This document shows positions 37,916 through 46,851 of a stretch of DNA of 64,000 nt, piece by piece. Source of the stretch: a virus. Position 1 is the stretch's first letter. Each line of letters starts with the position of its first letter. The stretch spans positions 1 to 64,000 of IMG/VR virus record IMGVR_UViG_3300036820_000017, one strand, 5' to 3'. A program made the translations under genes and the position numbers. The notes under the pieces are model-generated. The model saw only the letters and a list, made by a program, of their open reading frames with translations. It was not told the origin of the DNA and made no database searches.

Positions 37916-38262
37916 TTCCGCGGCTTTTGCGGTTCTACGGCCGCGCGCCCGGCCCCGCAGGGGACTGGTTGAAGGTGCCCGCGAAATGGTTTTGGGCGCA
38001 CGTGCAGATGATGGGCCGCCTGGATGCCGAGGAGGCGCTGGGGCAGCTCAGCCGGATCGCTGCTGGGAACGGGCTGATGGAGGAACGCGACCAGCGTCAG
38101 TATCGCCGTGATCTGGCGCGTGCGGCGTCGGGTGGCCGGCAGGTCGGGGTGGAGAAGGCGAACGCGGCGTCGTTGTCGATGCTCGGGATCAAGGTTGTCG
38201 ACGAGCCAATGTCGGGCGGCGGCGTGGTTTTGCCGCCGGGCGTGGACGTGTCAAACAAGTAG
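37912..38262 (+). CDS. Tail assembly chaperone, downstream frame (T-like)
   Basis: Its own start would be TTG 37912 inside the previous stop region. The same frame is open just upstream and reads DYGELIPRLLRFYGRAPGP across the junction, which looks like the natural protein. It is more likely expressed by a -1 shift from the upstream chaperone than by a separate start. It directly precedes the tape measure, as T does. Confidence 0.7.
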   Translation: MIPRLLRFYGRAPGPAGDWLKVPAKWFWAHVQMMGRLDAEEALGQLSRIAAGNGLMEERDQRQYRRDLARAASGGRQVGVEKANAASLSMLGIKVVDEPMSGGGVVLPPGVDVSNK

Positions 38263-38283
38263 CGGGGCCGGGGAGGTGAGGGC

Positions 38284-41200
38284 GTGAGCGGAGAACTTCT
38301 CGGCAGCGCAACGCTCGAGCTCGATACCGATCAGGCGCCGCTTGACTCGGGCCTAGACAAAGCCGAGGCGAGGGTCGCGGCGAAGGTCGCGGCGATGCAG
38401 TCGATCGCTGACTCGTTGCACCTTGACATCAAGGTCAATCTCGACACCAGCGAGGCCGAGGCGAAGCTCGCCGCGTTGCAGGGCGGCAGCGCGGCTGTCG
38501 GTAGCGGCGGCGGGGCGACGGCCCCGAACATCAACCGTAGCGGCGGCGGCACGGGCTTGTGGGGTGTCCGCGGGCCCGAGCAGGCCGGGTCGCGGCAGAA
38601 CCCGGTGGTCATGGTCATGGAGGCGGCGAAGTACACGCCGCTGGGGACGATGGCCGCCGCGGTCGGCGAGACCGACCAGGCCGATGAGACGCGCACGTCA
38701 GGGTCGGCGCTGTCAGACGCGTCGAACTACAACGCGTTGCGCGGTCAGCTTGACCGGATCGCGCAGAGCATGTCGCCGACGGCGCGGCTGGCGGCGGAGG
38801 GTCAGAACGGGCTTGGCGTGCCGCAGATGCCGGCAGCTGCCGCCGCGACGTCGAACAGCACCGGGGATGTGGCGTCGATCGCGGCGTTGCAGCAGGCCGC
38901 GGACGCGCTGTCGAAGATCAACGGGCGGCTGACGGCGGCGGAGCAGCGCGCGGTCGCGGCGCCGGTGCCGTCTGAGACGCGCACGTCGACCAGCAACAAC
39001 CGCACCATCATCTATGACTACGCCGGGTCCGGCACGAACGCGTACGGCGGGTCTGGGGCAGCTTCTCGCAGCGGTGGGGGTCCGGCGACGGCGGCCGGCG
39101 GTAGCGCTGGCGGCTCGGGCGGCGGCGGGCAGGGCGGTCCTCCATTCGCGTTTGACGCCGGCAGCGGCGGCGGCGGCGGCGGGAACCGGCGCGTCGACAT
39201 CTACCACCACTCCTCGGGCGAAGGCGGCGGTGGCGGCGGCGGGTCGCGGTTTCAGTGGAACCCATTCAGCGGCTCGCGGTCTAACGCGGACTCGGATGCC
39301 GCGAGCGCGTTCTCGTTCGCGAACCTGTTTAAGGGCGACGGCGGCCGCGGCGGCGCGTTCGGGCTCCCCGGGTTCGGCTCCATCGGCTCGCTCGCGGGGC
39401 TCGGGCTGGAGCACTGGATCCTGTCGGGGCTCGGCGTCGGCGCGTCAGCGACCGCCGGCGTCGCTGGCGCCGGGCTGCTCGGCACCGCCGGGCTGACCCA
39501 GATGCTCGTCGGGTCCGGCTCCAACGCGCTGGTCAACAAGGCGACCGAGAGTCAGATCCAGGCAACGACCCAGGACTACTACGCGCTGCAGTCCGCGGTC
39601 GCGGAGTACGGCAAGGGATCGAAGCAGGCCGTCGAGGCGCAGAACCTCCTGAACTATTCGATCGCGCAGATGGGCGGCGGTCCGGCGCAGGCCGCTGAGA
39701 TGCAGGTGTACGCCAACGTCAAGGCGCTCAAGGCGATGTTCGACACCGAGTCCAACGGTGCGCGTGCCATGTCGGCTGACGTGATGGACCAGGTCGTGAA
39801 GCTCGCGACGAGCTACACGCCGCTGGTGGTCGCCGCGGCGCAGAAGAACCTCGGGATTATCAACAGTGGCCTCAAGCCGCTGTTCGCGTGGCTGCAGGGC
39901 CCCGAAGGGAAGGGCATCTTCGAGACGCTCGAGAACGCGTTCTCCCGCGATCTGCCCGTCTCGATCCACGCGTTCGATATGGGCCTCGAGGATTTCCTGC
40001 GGCTCATGGCTGTCGCGTCGCAGTACACCGGCGGTCTCGCCCGGTCCCTCGACAACCTGTTCACCGAGAAGAACGGCGAGTCGACGGTTCAGTACGAGGC
40101 GGAGGTGCACAAGCTCGTCGGCGACTTCGATGAGTGGAAGAGTCTGCTGGAGGTCCTCGGCGAGGATCTCGACCTGATCTTCAAGCAGGACGCCGGGACC
40201 GCGAACAGCATCGTCGGGTCGTTGACGGACATGCTGGTCAAGCTGCACGCGTGGGAGGAGTCGACCACCGGGCAGACCGACCTGCAGAACATCTTCTACG
40301 TCCACAAGCAGGAGATCCTGGCGCTGCTGAAGCTGCTGCCGGATCTGATGAACGGGTACGGGTCGTTCTATCTGAAGGTCGCGCCACCGTTGGTTTCGGC
40401 GCTGACGAACATCGCCGGCGCGGTCGCTGACATCGCGAGCGCGGTGGAGAAGCTTCCGGGCGGTGCGGACCTGCTCGGGCTGCTGATCGTGATGCGGAAG
40501 CTCAGCATCCTCGGCCCTGGGCTCAAGCTCGCGGCTGGTGCGCTCGGCTTGTTCGCCAAGAGCGAGGATGCCGTCGGGGCTGCCAGTGGCGCTGCGGCGG
40601 CCGGGGAGACGGCGGCTGGAGGAGCAGCGGCAGCGGGTGGAGCTGGCGGCGTCGTCGGGATGCTCGGCGGTCTTGGCGCGGCTGGCGCGAGCGATGTCGG
40701 CGCCGGACTTACCGCTGCGGGGATCGCAGCCGCCGCGGCGGCTGCGCTGCCGATCGTGCTCGGAAGCGCAGCGGCCATCGGGGCGGTCGATGTCGTCTTC
40801 GGACACCTTCTCAACGACACCACGACCGCGACCTGGAGCCAGGGACACATCTCGGGGCTTCCGCATGCCCCGACCGTCCAGCAGGGCGCGACCAGCGGCG
40901 GCGGCCGCTTCGGCGGCATCAATGCGCCCGCTCCGGCGAGCGGCCTCGGTGCGCTCAGCGGAGGCACTCTCAACATCAAAAAGGTCGGTGACTTCGCCAA
41001 CGACTCCGCTGCTGAGCTGCGCGGCCTGATCTCCACGCTCAAGGACGTCAACAACGTCAACCTCAAGGTCAACGGGCTCGGCGAGACGAAGACTGAGGTG
41101 CTCGGGCTCGCGGACGCAGCGCTCAAGGCGAAGCTGTCGTGGGACAGCAACTTCAGCGAGGCGTGGAAGGCCGTCGACACGTTCACGCGCGACAGCGGCC

Positions 41201-44200
41201 GCAGCCTCGGGGATCTCAAGGACGACTTCGCGTCGAACTTCCGGCTGATCGAACAGACCGTCGGGACCGGGTCGGCCGCCGGCCAGCATCTCATGGCCGA
41301 GAACGTCAGCAAGATGGTGTTCGACGTCACCAATGGGATGCTCGCCGGGCAGATCAGCGTCAAGTCCGGGATGGCCGCGATCAACAGCGCGCTGAAGCAG
41401 GGCTTGCAGACCGGCGCGATCAGCTGGACGCAGGACTGGACGTCGATGTTCTCGACCGTCACCGCCCTGTACAACCAGCACAAGATCGACACCAAGCAGT
41501 ATCAGGCGGACCTGCGGTCGATCATGAGCCAGGGCGACCAGCGGATCAAATCCGACACGGAGTCGACCTACCAGGGGATCGTCCAGACCCTCAAGACGCA
41601 GCTGAACGCGGGGGAGATCACCCACCAGCAGTTCGTGTCCAAGGTCCATCAGGCCGACGTGCAGATGGGCTCGCAAGCCAAGAGCGACATGGCGGATTTC
41701 GCTGCGCAGGTCGTCGGCGGGTTCGCGACGGTGACCGCGGGTGGCGCGAGGGGCTTGCAGGATCTCATCGCCAGCGTCAACAGCGCGCTGAAGCTCCTCG
41801 GTCAGAAGCAGCTGACGGGCTTGCAGGTGTCGGTCATGTCGTCCAACTACGGGCAGACGACCGGGACGGGCGCGTCGAACCTGAACAAGTCCGCGGCGGC
41901 CGGCGGCGGCCAGCTGCATGCCGGCGGCGGCCTGGTGCAGATCGGCAAGCCCGGACAGGCGGGCCGCGACACGGTCCCCCTCACTGTGAACGGCGTCGCG
42001 ACCGCTACTGTCGCGCCGGGCGAGAAACTGGCGGTGATCAATCGTCACCAGTCGCCGCTGCTTGACTACGCCGTCGCGAACACGTTTGGCGTCTCGGGCC
42101 TCGACGGGTTCTTCGCGAAGAACAAGACGCCGAACTTCATGGCGTCCGGCGGGATGGTCCCCGGGTTCGCTGGCGGCGGCACCCTGTCCTACAGCCAGCT
42201 GGAGGGCCTGTGGGATCAGGCGGGCGGCCCGTCGAACATGGCCGCGCTGATGGCCGCGATCGCGCTCGCGGAGTCCGGCGGTGACCCCACGATCGTCAAC
42301 AGCATCGGCGCGTCCGGACTGTGGCAGATCCATCCCGGCGAACCCGGCGACCTCAACCCGCTGACGAACGCCCGCGACGCCGTCGCGAAATACACGTCGC
42401 AGGGCCTCGACGCGTGGACGACGTACACGTCCGGGGCGTACAAGCAGTTCCTGAACGGCAGCGTCCCCGCGTCCGCGGGCGCGGCGATCGCGCAGATCCT
42501 CGCGCCGCACGTCAAGGGCGGCGGGACGCTCGGGTCGATGACGCAGGCCGCGTTGGACGAGGTCACCAAAGCCACCAACCAGTATCTCGCCAGCAAAGCC
42601 CCCGCCGGCGGCGCCGGCGCAGCGGGCGGCACCCCCAACTTCCCCGTGTCCAAAGGCCCGGTCCCCGCCGCGGTGCAGGTCGCGCTGGAGGCCGCGAAGT
42701 CGCTGCTCGGCCGCCCGTACCTCGACGACGGCAGCCCGGGCGGCTACGGGTTCGGTGCCGCGGGCCTTGACTGCTCCGGGTTCGTGTCGACGGTCCTGAA
42801 CGCCGCGGGCTTGGTTCCCGGCCACCAGCTGTCGGGCTACTACGAAACGTACGGCGACCCGGGGCCCGGCAAGTACATCACCACCGGCGCGCTCGGCCCC
42901 TACTCAGGGCCGCTCGGGCACGTGATGATGGAGATCGACGGGACCTACTTCGAGTCGGGCGGCCCGACCGGCCAAGGCCCCCACATCGACCAGGGGTGGT
43001 CCAGCCCATTCACGTACTACCGTCACCCGCACGGGTACGGCGCCGGCGGGACCGTCGGCAGCCCGCAGCATCAGTTGACGCTCGCGGAGCTCGCGCGGAT
43101 CGCGGCGGGGCAGCCGACCACGAACGCGCAGAAGATGTTTCTCGCGAGCGCGGCGACCAAGCCGAAGAAGAAGGCGGCCGCTCCGAAGAAGCCGAAGGCG
43201 CTGACCGGGACCGCGACGCTGACGATGGGGTCCGGGTCGACGCTCGGCGCGGACGGACCGCTGCCGTTCTTCACCGGTGATCTCTCCCCGATCAACGAGA
43301 TGCTGTCGGTGATCCTCGGCATCGACGGCGGCAGCGGCTCGTCGCCCAGCTCGGGGGCCGCCGGAGGGGGGGCGTTCGGTCTCGGGGTCGGGAACAGCAG
43401 CAACGCCAACACGCTCGGGAACCTCATGCAGTGGTACACCAACCTTTGGGGATCCGGACTGAACCCTCCGCCGACACTCCCCGGCGGCTCGGACATCTTC
43501 CCCGGCTGGAACTCCCCTGGCGACTTCGTGATCAGCGCCGACGCGCTCGGGAACACCATCAGCCCGTACCTGTCGCCGAACTTGGACACGGTCGTGGGGC
43601 AGCTATCGCAGATGCTCGGCTGGCAGGGCGGCATCGTCGGCGATCTCGGGTCCGCGCTGACCGGCTCCCAGAACCTGGTCAAGCCGCTGCAGGCCGCCAT
43701 CAAACGCCGCGTCGATCAGGTCGCCGCGATCCGCAAGCGCGTGCTGGCGAACGTCGCGAAGATCAAGGCGCTGCGCGCGAAGAAGACCGCCGAGAACAAG
43801 AAGAACCCGCCATACGCCAAGCCGAAGACGAGCGCTCAGCGCGCTGCGAACACCTCGTTTGACAACGCGCGCAAGACGAAGATCGCCGGATGGAACAAAG
43901 AGATCGCGTCGCTGCAGGCCGAGAATCAGCAGTTGGCCGGCAACGAGGATTCCGTCGGCTCCGGCGGCGAACTCCATGCGATCAGCAACCAGCTCGGGAC
44001 GAGTGCTGGCACCGGCGCGCTCGGCACCGTCGAAGGATCGAACAACAACAGCAGCGGCCTGTACTCGGTGCTTGACCAGGTGCAGGGCTGGGAGACGCTG
44101 CTTGGCGGGACCGGCGGCGCGATCAGCGGCCAGCAGCTGCAATACCAGCTCTACCAGCAGGGGCTCGCCGGACTCGCGCCCGGCGCGAGCACTGCGCTGG

Positions 44201-44676
44201 CGGCGGCGGTTGCGAGCGCTGCGACAGCGTCGGCTACGAGCCAGAACACCAATCCGCTGACGGGGACCGTCGGGTTCGCGTTCCAGGGTCAGAACTATGC
44301 GGCGACGCTGCTCGCTCCGCTGGTGCAGGCGGTCGGGGCGGCGCTCCCGCCATTCGGCGGCACGTTCCATCAGGGCGGCGTGGTGCCGGGGCCTGTCGGC
44401 GCGGAGCGGATGATCCTCGCGCAGGGCGGCGAGGTGGTCTCGCCCCTCGGCGGGCGCGCCGGAGCGGGAGCTAACGAGTCGATCGACCGTCTCGTGTCCG
44501 CGCTCGGGGACCATCAGAAGAGTGTCGCCGCGCTGACTCAGGCGACATGTGCGAACACTTCAGCGATCAGCTCGACCGGCGGTCACAACGGCGCGAGATA
44601 CAGCTACGGGCGCGCGTCGGCGTACGACCCGTCGTCGTCGTCGGATGATTTGACGCTACTGGGGGTGGGCTCGTGA
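38284..44676 (+). CDS. Tape measure protein with two murein-cleaving domains
   Basis: The 2130-residue protein sets tail length. The N-terminus has a GSATLELDTDQAPLDSGL module, then Gly-rich low complexity. Hydrophobic segments lie near residues 365-410 and 740-850, and long helical parts follow. A lytic-transglycosylase-like domain at about residues 1300-1405 has IALAESGGDPTIVN and GASGLWQIHPGEPG. An NlpC/P60-like peptidase at about 1459-1580 has the catalytic Cys in LDCSGFVSTVL and a His in GPLGHVMMEI. These could open the wall during DNA entry. It starts at GTG with GGGAGGTGAGG upstream and overlaps the next gene. Confidence 0.92.
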   Translation: MSGELLGSATLELDTDQAPLDSGLDKAEARVAAKVAAMQSIADSLHLDIKVNLDTSEAEAKLAALQGGSAAVGSGGGATAPNINRSGGGTGLWGVRGPEQAGSRQNPVVMVMEAAKYTPLGTMAAAVGETDQADETRTSGSALSDASNYNALRGQLDRIAQSMSPTARLAAEGQNGLGVPQMPAAAAATSNSTGDVASIAALQQAADALSKINGRLTAAEQRAVAAPVPSETRTSTSNNRTIIYDYAGSGTNAYGGSGAASRSGGGPATAAGGSAGGSGGGGQGGPPFAFDAGSGGGGGGNRRVDIYHHSSGEGGGGGGGSRFQWNPFSGSRSNADSDAASAFSFANLFKGDGGRGGAFGLPGFGSIGSLAGLGLEHWILSGLGVGASATAGVAGAGLLGTAGLTQMLVGSGSNALVNKATESQIQATTQDYYALQSAVAEYGKGSKQAVEAQNLLNYSIAQMGGGPAQAAEMQVYANVKALKAMFDTESNGARAMSADVMDQVVKLATSYTPLVVAAAQKNLGIINSGLKPLFAWLQGPEGKGIFETLENAFSRDLPVSIHAFDMGLEDFLRLMAVASQYTGGLARSLDNLFTEKNGESTVQYEAEVHKLVGDFDEWKSLLEVLGEDLDLIFKQDAGTANSIVGSLTDMLVKLHAWEESTTGQTDLQNIFYVHKQEILALLKLLPDLMNGYGSFYLKVAPPLVSALTNIAGAVADIASAVEKLPGGADLLGLLIVMRKLSILGPGLKLAAGALGLFAKSEDAVGAASGAAAAGETAAGGAAAAGGAGGVVGMLGGLGAAGASDVGAGLTAAGIAAAAAAALPIVLGSAAAIGAVDVVFGHLLNDTTTATWSQGHISGLPHAPTVQQGATSGGGRFGGINAPAPASGLGALSGGTLNIKKVGDFANDSAAELRGLISTLKDVNNVNLKVNGLGETKTEVLGLADAALKAKLSWDSNFSEAWKAVDTFTRDSGRSLGDLKDDFASNFRLIEQTVGTGSAAGQHLMAENVSKMVFDVTNGMLAGQISVKSGMAAINSALKQGLQTGAISWTQDWTSMFSTVTALYNQHKIDTKQYQADLRSIMSQGDQRIKSDTESTYQGIVQTLKTQLNAGEITHQQFVSKVHQADVQMGSQAKSDMADFAAQVVGGFATVTAGGARGLQDLIASVNSALKLLGQKQLTGLQVSVMSSNYGQTTGTGASNLNKSAAAGGGQLHAGGGLVQIGKPGQAGRDTVPLTVNGVATATVAPGEKLAVINRHQSPLLDYAVANTFGVSGLDGFFAKNKTPNFMASGGMVPGFAGGGTLSYSQLEGLWDQAGGPSNMAALMAAIALAESGGDPTIVNSIGASGLWQIHPGEPGDLNPLTNARDAVAKYTSQGLDAWTTYTSGAYKQFLNGSVPASAGAAIAQILAPHVKGGGTLGSMTQAALDEVTKATNQYLASKAPAGGAGAAGGTPNFPVSKGPVPAAVQVALEAAKSLLGRPYLDDGSPGGYGFGAAGLDCSGFVSTVLNAAGLVPGHQLSGYYETYGDPGPGKYITTGALGPYSGPLGHVMMEIDGTYFESGGPTGQGPHIDQGWSSPFTYYRHPHGYGAGGTVGSPQHQLTLAELARIAAGQPTTNAQKMFLASAATKPKKKAAAPKKPKALTGTATLTMGSGSTLGADGPLPFFTGDLSPINEMLSVILGIDGGSGSSPSSGAAGGGAFGLGVGNSSNANTLGNLMQWYTNLWGSGLNPPPTLPGGSDIFPGWNSPGDFVISADALGNTISPYLSPNLDTVVGQLSQMLGWQGGIVGDLGSALTGSQNLVKPLQAAIKRRVDQVAAIRKRVLANVAKIKALRAKKTAENKKNPPYAKPKTSAQRAANTSFDNARKTKIAGWNKEIASLQAENQQLAGNEDSVGSGGELHAISNQLGTSAGTGALGTVEGSNNNSSGLYSVLDQVQGWETLLGGTGGAISGQQLQYQLYQQGLAGLAPGASTALAAAVASAATASATSQNTNPLTGTVGFAFQGQNYAATLLAPLVQAVGAALPPFGGTFHQGGVVPGPVGAERMILAQGGEVVSPLGGRAGAGANESIDRLVSALGDHQKSVAALTQATCANTSAISSTGGHNGARYSYGRASAYDPSSSSDDLTLLGVGS

Positions 44677-46436
44677 CGACGCTACAGATCGGGCGTGTGA
44701 CGCTCGGCGGCCCAGGCGCCGCGATCAGCGAGCAGGTCGGCGACCCCGTCGCGACCCTCGGCGGCGCGGTCGTGTCCGCACCCCGGGTCGCGTTGCAAGC
44801 GCAGATTCAGCTCGCGACCCTCGCCGGTGCCAGCACGACGCTCGCCCAGGCGCAGGCGCTGCGCCGCCGGATGCGGTCGATGCTTGGCAACACCCCGTTG
44901 AAACTCGGCGCGTTCCTGTACGTCGTCTACTCCGACGACCTTGAGATGGATGGCTGGTATGTGCCCGATCAGACCAGTCTCGCAAGCTATGACACCGCCT
45001 CGTGGCTGGCCGTCGGTTTGTGGGTGACGCAGGCGAGCACTTGGTATGCCGCTGGACATCGACGCACGCACCGCGAGGGCAGACAGATCTGGCTGAAGGA
45101 CCTCGCGACCGGCCTGTACGCCCGCGACGCGCTCGGCTGGATCCTCTCCACCGACTTCAGCGCGCTGCCGCAGCTGCCGCTCAACGTGCTCGCGAACGGC
45201 GCAACCTCGATCCAGGACACCGTGACCGCGAACGTCGTGTCCGGCGCGCCGCTGCCGAGCGGCCGCGACGGCGGCCAATGCCAAGTCGTCGAAGGCCTCA
45301 CCGACCTCACCGTCCTCTCCTACGAGCGGGCCGAGAGCGCGCTGAACCTGTCCGACGTGATCGTCTATGACCGCCGCGGCGCCGGCGATGACCCGACCAC
45401 CGGCCCCGGCTCGACCTGGGAAGAGGTCTACGGGCCCGACTACCCATGGAACTGGCAGACCAGCGGCCAGCCCGCCGACAGCCCCGTCCTGGATAACGGC
45501 CTCGTCCGCGTCCGCTACGACGGCGCCACCGGCAAGCCCGGATTCCGCGTCGATGTGTGGAACGGCTCCGCCTACGTCGAGCAGGGCAAGATGACCGTTG
45601 AGCGCGTCGGCGACAGCACCGGGTTCGACAACACGTTCGTGTCCGCCAGCCTGGTCGAATGGACGCCCGAGCGGGCCGTGATGCAGGTCATCCTCGCCAA
45701 CAGCGCCGACGCCTACAGCCGCGAGCGAATCTTCGTCACGATGCAACGCGGCGAGGTCGGCGTTGCCTTCGAGTGCTATCCCGCACCGAAGGCCGCCGGC
45801 ACGATCGCCGACGCCTACCTCGTCTGGACCCCCGACGGACCCGACTCCAACGACAGCCTGGTGTTCGAGCCGAGCGTCAGCCAGCCGCCGGCGATCCACA
45901 CCGACAGCATCTGGTCGACCGCGTCGAGCACCTGGACCAGCGCGTCGGGCACGTTCTCCGGGACGACCGCGAACTTCCTGTCGATCCTGCGGTGCATCGG
46001 AGGCGCGAGCACCGTCGGGCCCTACCAGACCAACCTCGTCGTCGTCCAACAGAGCGTCCAGTTCACCGGCGTCAACGACAGCAACGCCTACGGCGGGACC
46101 GCCCAGCCAGCTGTCTACCTGAAGGGCACCGGCGGGATGGGCTACCTCCAGGCGCAGGTCAGCTTCACCGCAACGCAATCCGATCAGGTCAAGGGGTCCG
46201 GCAGCTTCACCTCAACGCAGGCGAGCCAATACCGCGTGTTCGGCCTCGTGACCACCACTTGGACCGACTATGGCGAGTACACCGGCACGTCGGTCTCGAC
46301 GGGCAGCAGCACCCGAGTCGAGGCGCACCTCACGCAGGACCGGACGCGCAATGGCGCGATCTACTCCGGCTGCCGCGACGCCGGGCAGTGCGCCCTATAC
46401 GACTCGAGGCAACTCGGCTGCCTCGTCACCAGGTGA
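44673..46436 (+). CDS. Minor tail / distal tail protein, 587 aa
   Basis: The first ~130 residues (TLQIGRVTLGGPGAAISEQVG, LRRRMRSMLGNTPLKLGAFLYVVYSDDLEMDGWYVPD) look like a distal tail protein. A large beta-sandwich part follows (NGLVRVRYDGATGKPGFRVDVWNGSAY). It ends CRDAGQCALYDSRQLGCLVTR. It lies directly after the tape measure, where the distal tail and baseplate hub are encoded. Its last 11 bases overlap the leftward gene at 46426. Confidence 0.72.
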   Translation: MTTLQIGRVTLGGPGAAISEQVGDPVATLGGAVVSAPRVALQAQIQLATLAGASTTLAQAQALRRRMRSMLGNTPLKLGAFLYVVYSDDLEMDGWYVPDQTSLASYDTASWLAVGLWVTQASTWYAAGHRRTHREGRQIWLKDLATGLYARDALGWILSTDFSALPQLPLNVLANGATSIQDTVTANVVSGAPLPSGRDGGQCQVVEGLTDLTVLSYERAESALNLSDVIVYDRRGAGDDPTTGPGSTWEEVYGPDYPWNWQTSGQPADSPVLDNGLVRVRYDGATGKPGFRVDVWNGSAYVEQGKMTVERVGDSTGFDNTFVSASLVEWTPERAVMQVILANSADAYSRERIFVTMQRGEVGVAFECYPAPKAAGTIADAYLVWTPDGPDSNDSLVFEPSVSQPPAIHTDSIWSTASSTWTSASGTFSGTTANFLSILRCIGGASTVGPYQTNLVVVQQSVQFTGVNDSNAYGGTAQPAVYLKGTGGMGYLQAQVSFTATQSDQVKGSGSFTSTQASQYRVFGLVTTTWTDYGEYTGTSVSTGSSTRVEAHLTQDRTRNGAIYSGCRDAGQCALYDSRQLGCLVTR

Positions 46437-46704
46437 GCCACTTGATCTCCCAGACCGTCTCCTTGCGGCGCGGTCGCTGCATGCCGGCGCAGATCACCTG
46501 GCCGTCCTGAAACTCCTCGACGTAGGTCGGTCGGGTGACCCCGATTGCCGGGCACGCCGGCAGCACCGTCACCGGTCGGCCTTGCGCCTGCGGAGGCGCC
46601 TGCGGCCCCGGCTGCCCATGAGCGGCCGCGGGCAATGCGCTGGCGCCGATGACCAGCAGCGAAACGACTAGTCCGAACATCCTTGCCCCTATACGCTTCC
46701 GCAT
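46426..46704 (-). CDS. Leftward secreted small protein, 92 aa
   Basis: On the minus strand an ATG follows GGGAGGT at seven-base spacing. The N-terminus (RKRIGARMFGLVVSLLVIGASALPAAAHGQ) is a clear signal peptide with a likely AAA cleavage site. The mature part is short, Pro/Gln-rich and carries two Cys (LPACPAIG, VICAGM). It sits between two minor tail genes on the opposite strand, so it is a separate transcription unit and a candidate lysogen-expressed exported protein. Confidence 0.75.
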   Translation of the reverse strand: MRKRIGARMFGLVVSLLVIGASALPAAAHGQPGPQAPPQAQGRPVTVLPACPAIGVTRPTYVEEFQDGQVICAGMQRPRRKETVWEIKWLTW

Positions 46705-46851
46705 TGTTCTACCTCCCTAGTTAGGTAGAGCCATGCCCCGGGGCGGTGTCAGCCGTCGCCGGGGCGCTTACTTCGGCCCCGTTATGTAGCGCGTTGATCT
46801 TCCCACCGCGCTCAGTCGAAGTCAACGCAGTACCGGCCGAGAGGAGGTCGC

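Noticed and set aside
39445-42825. 1126-residue open frame antisense to the tape measure gene
   Set aside because: High GC makes long antisense frames common. This one mirrors the codon positions of the strongly supported tape measure gene and shows no domain.
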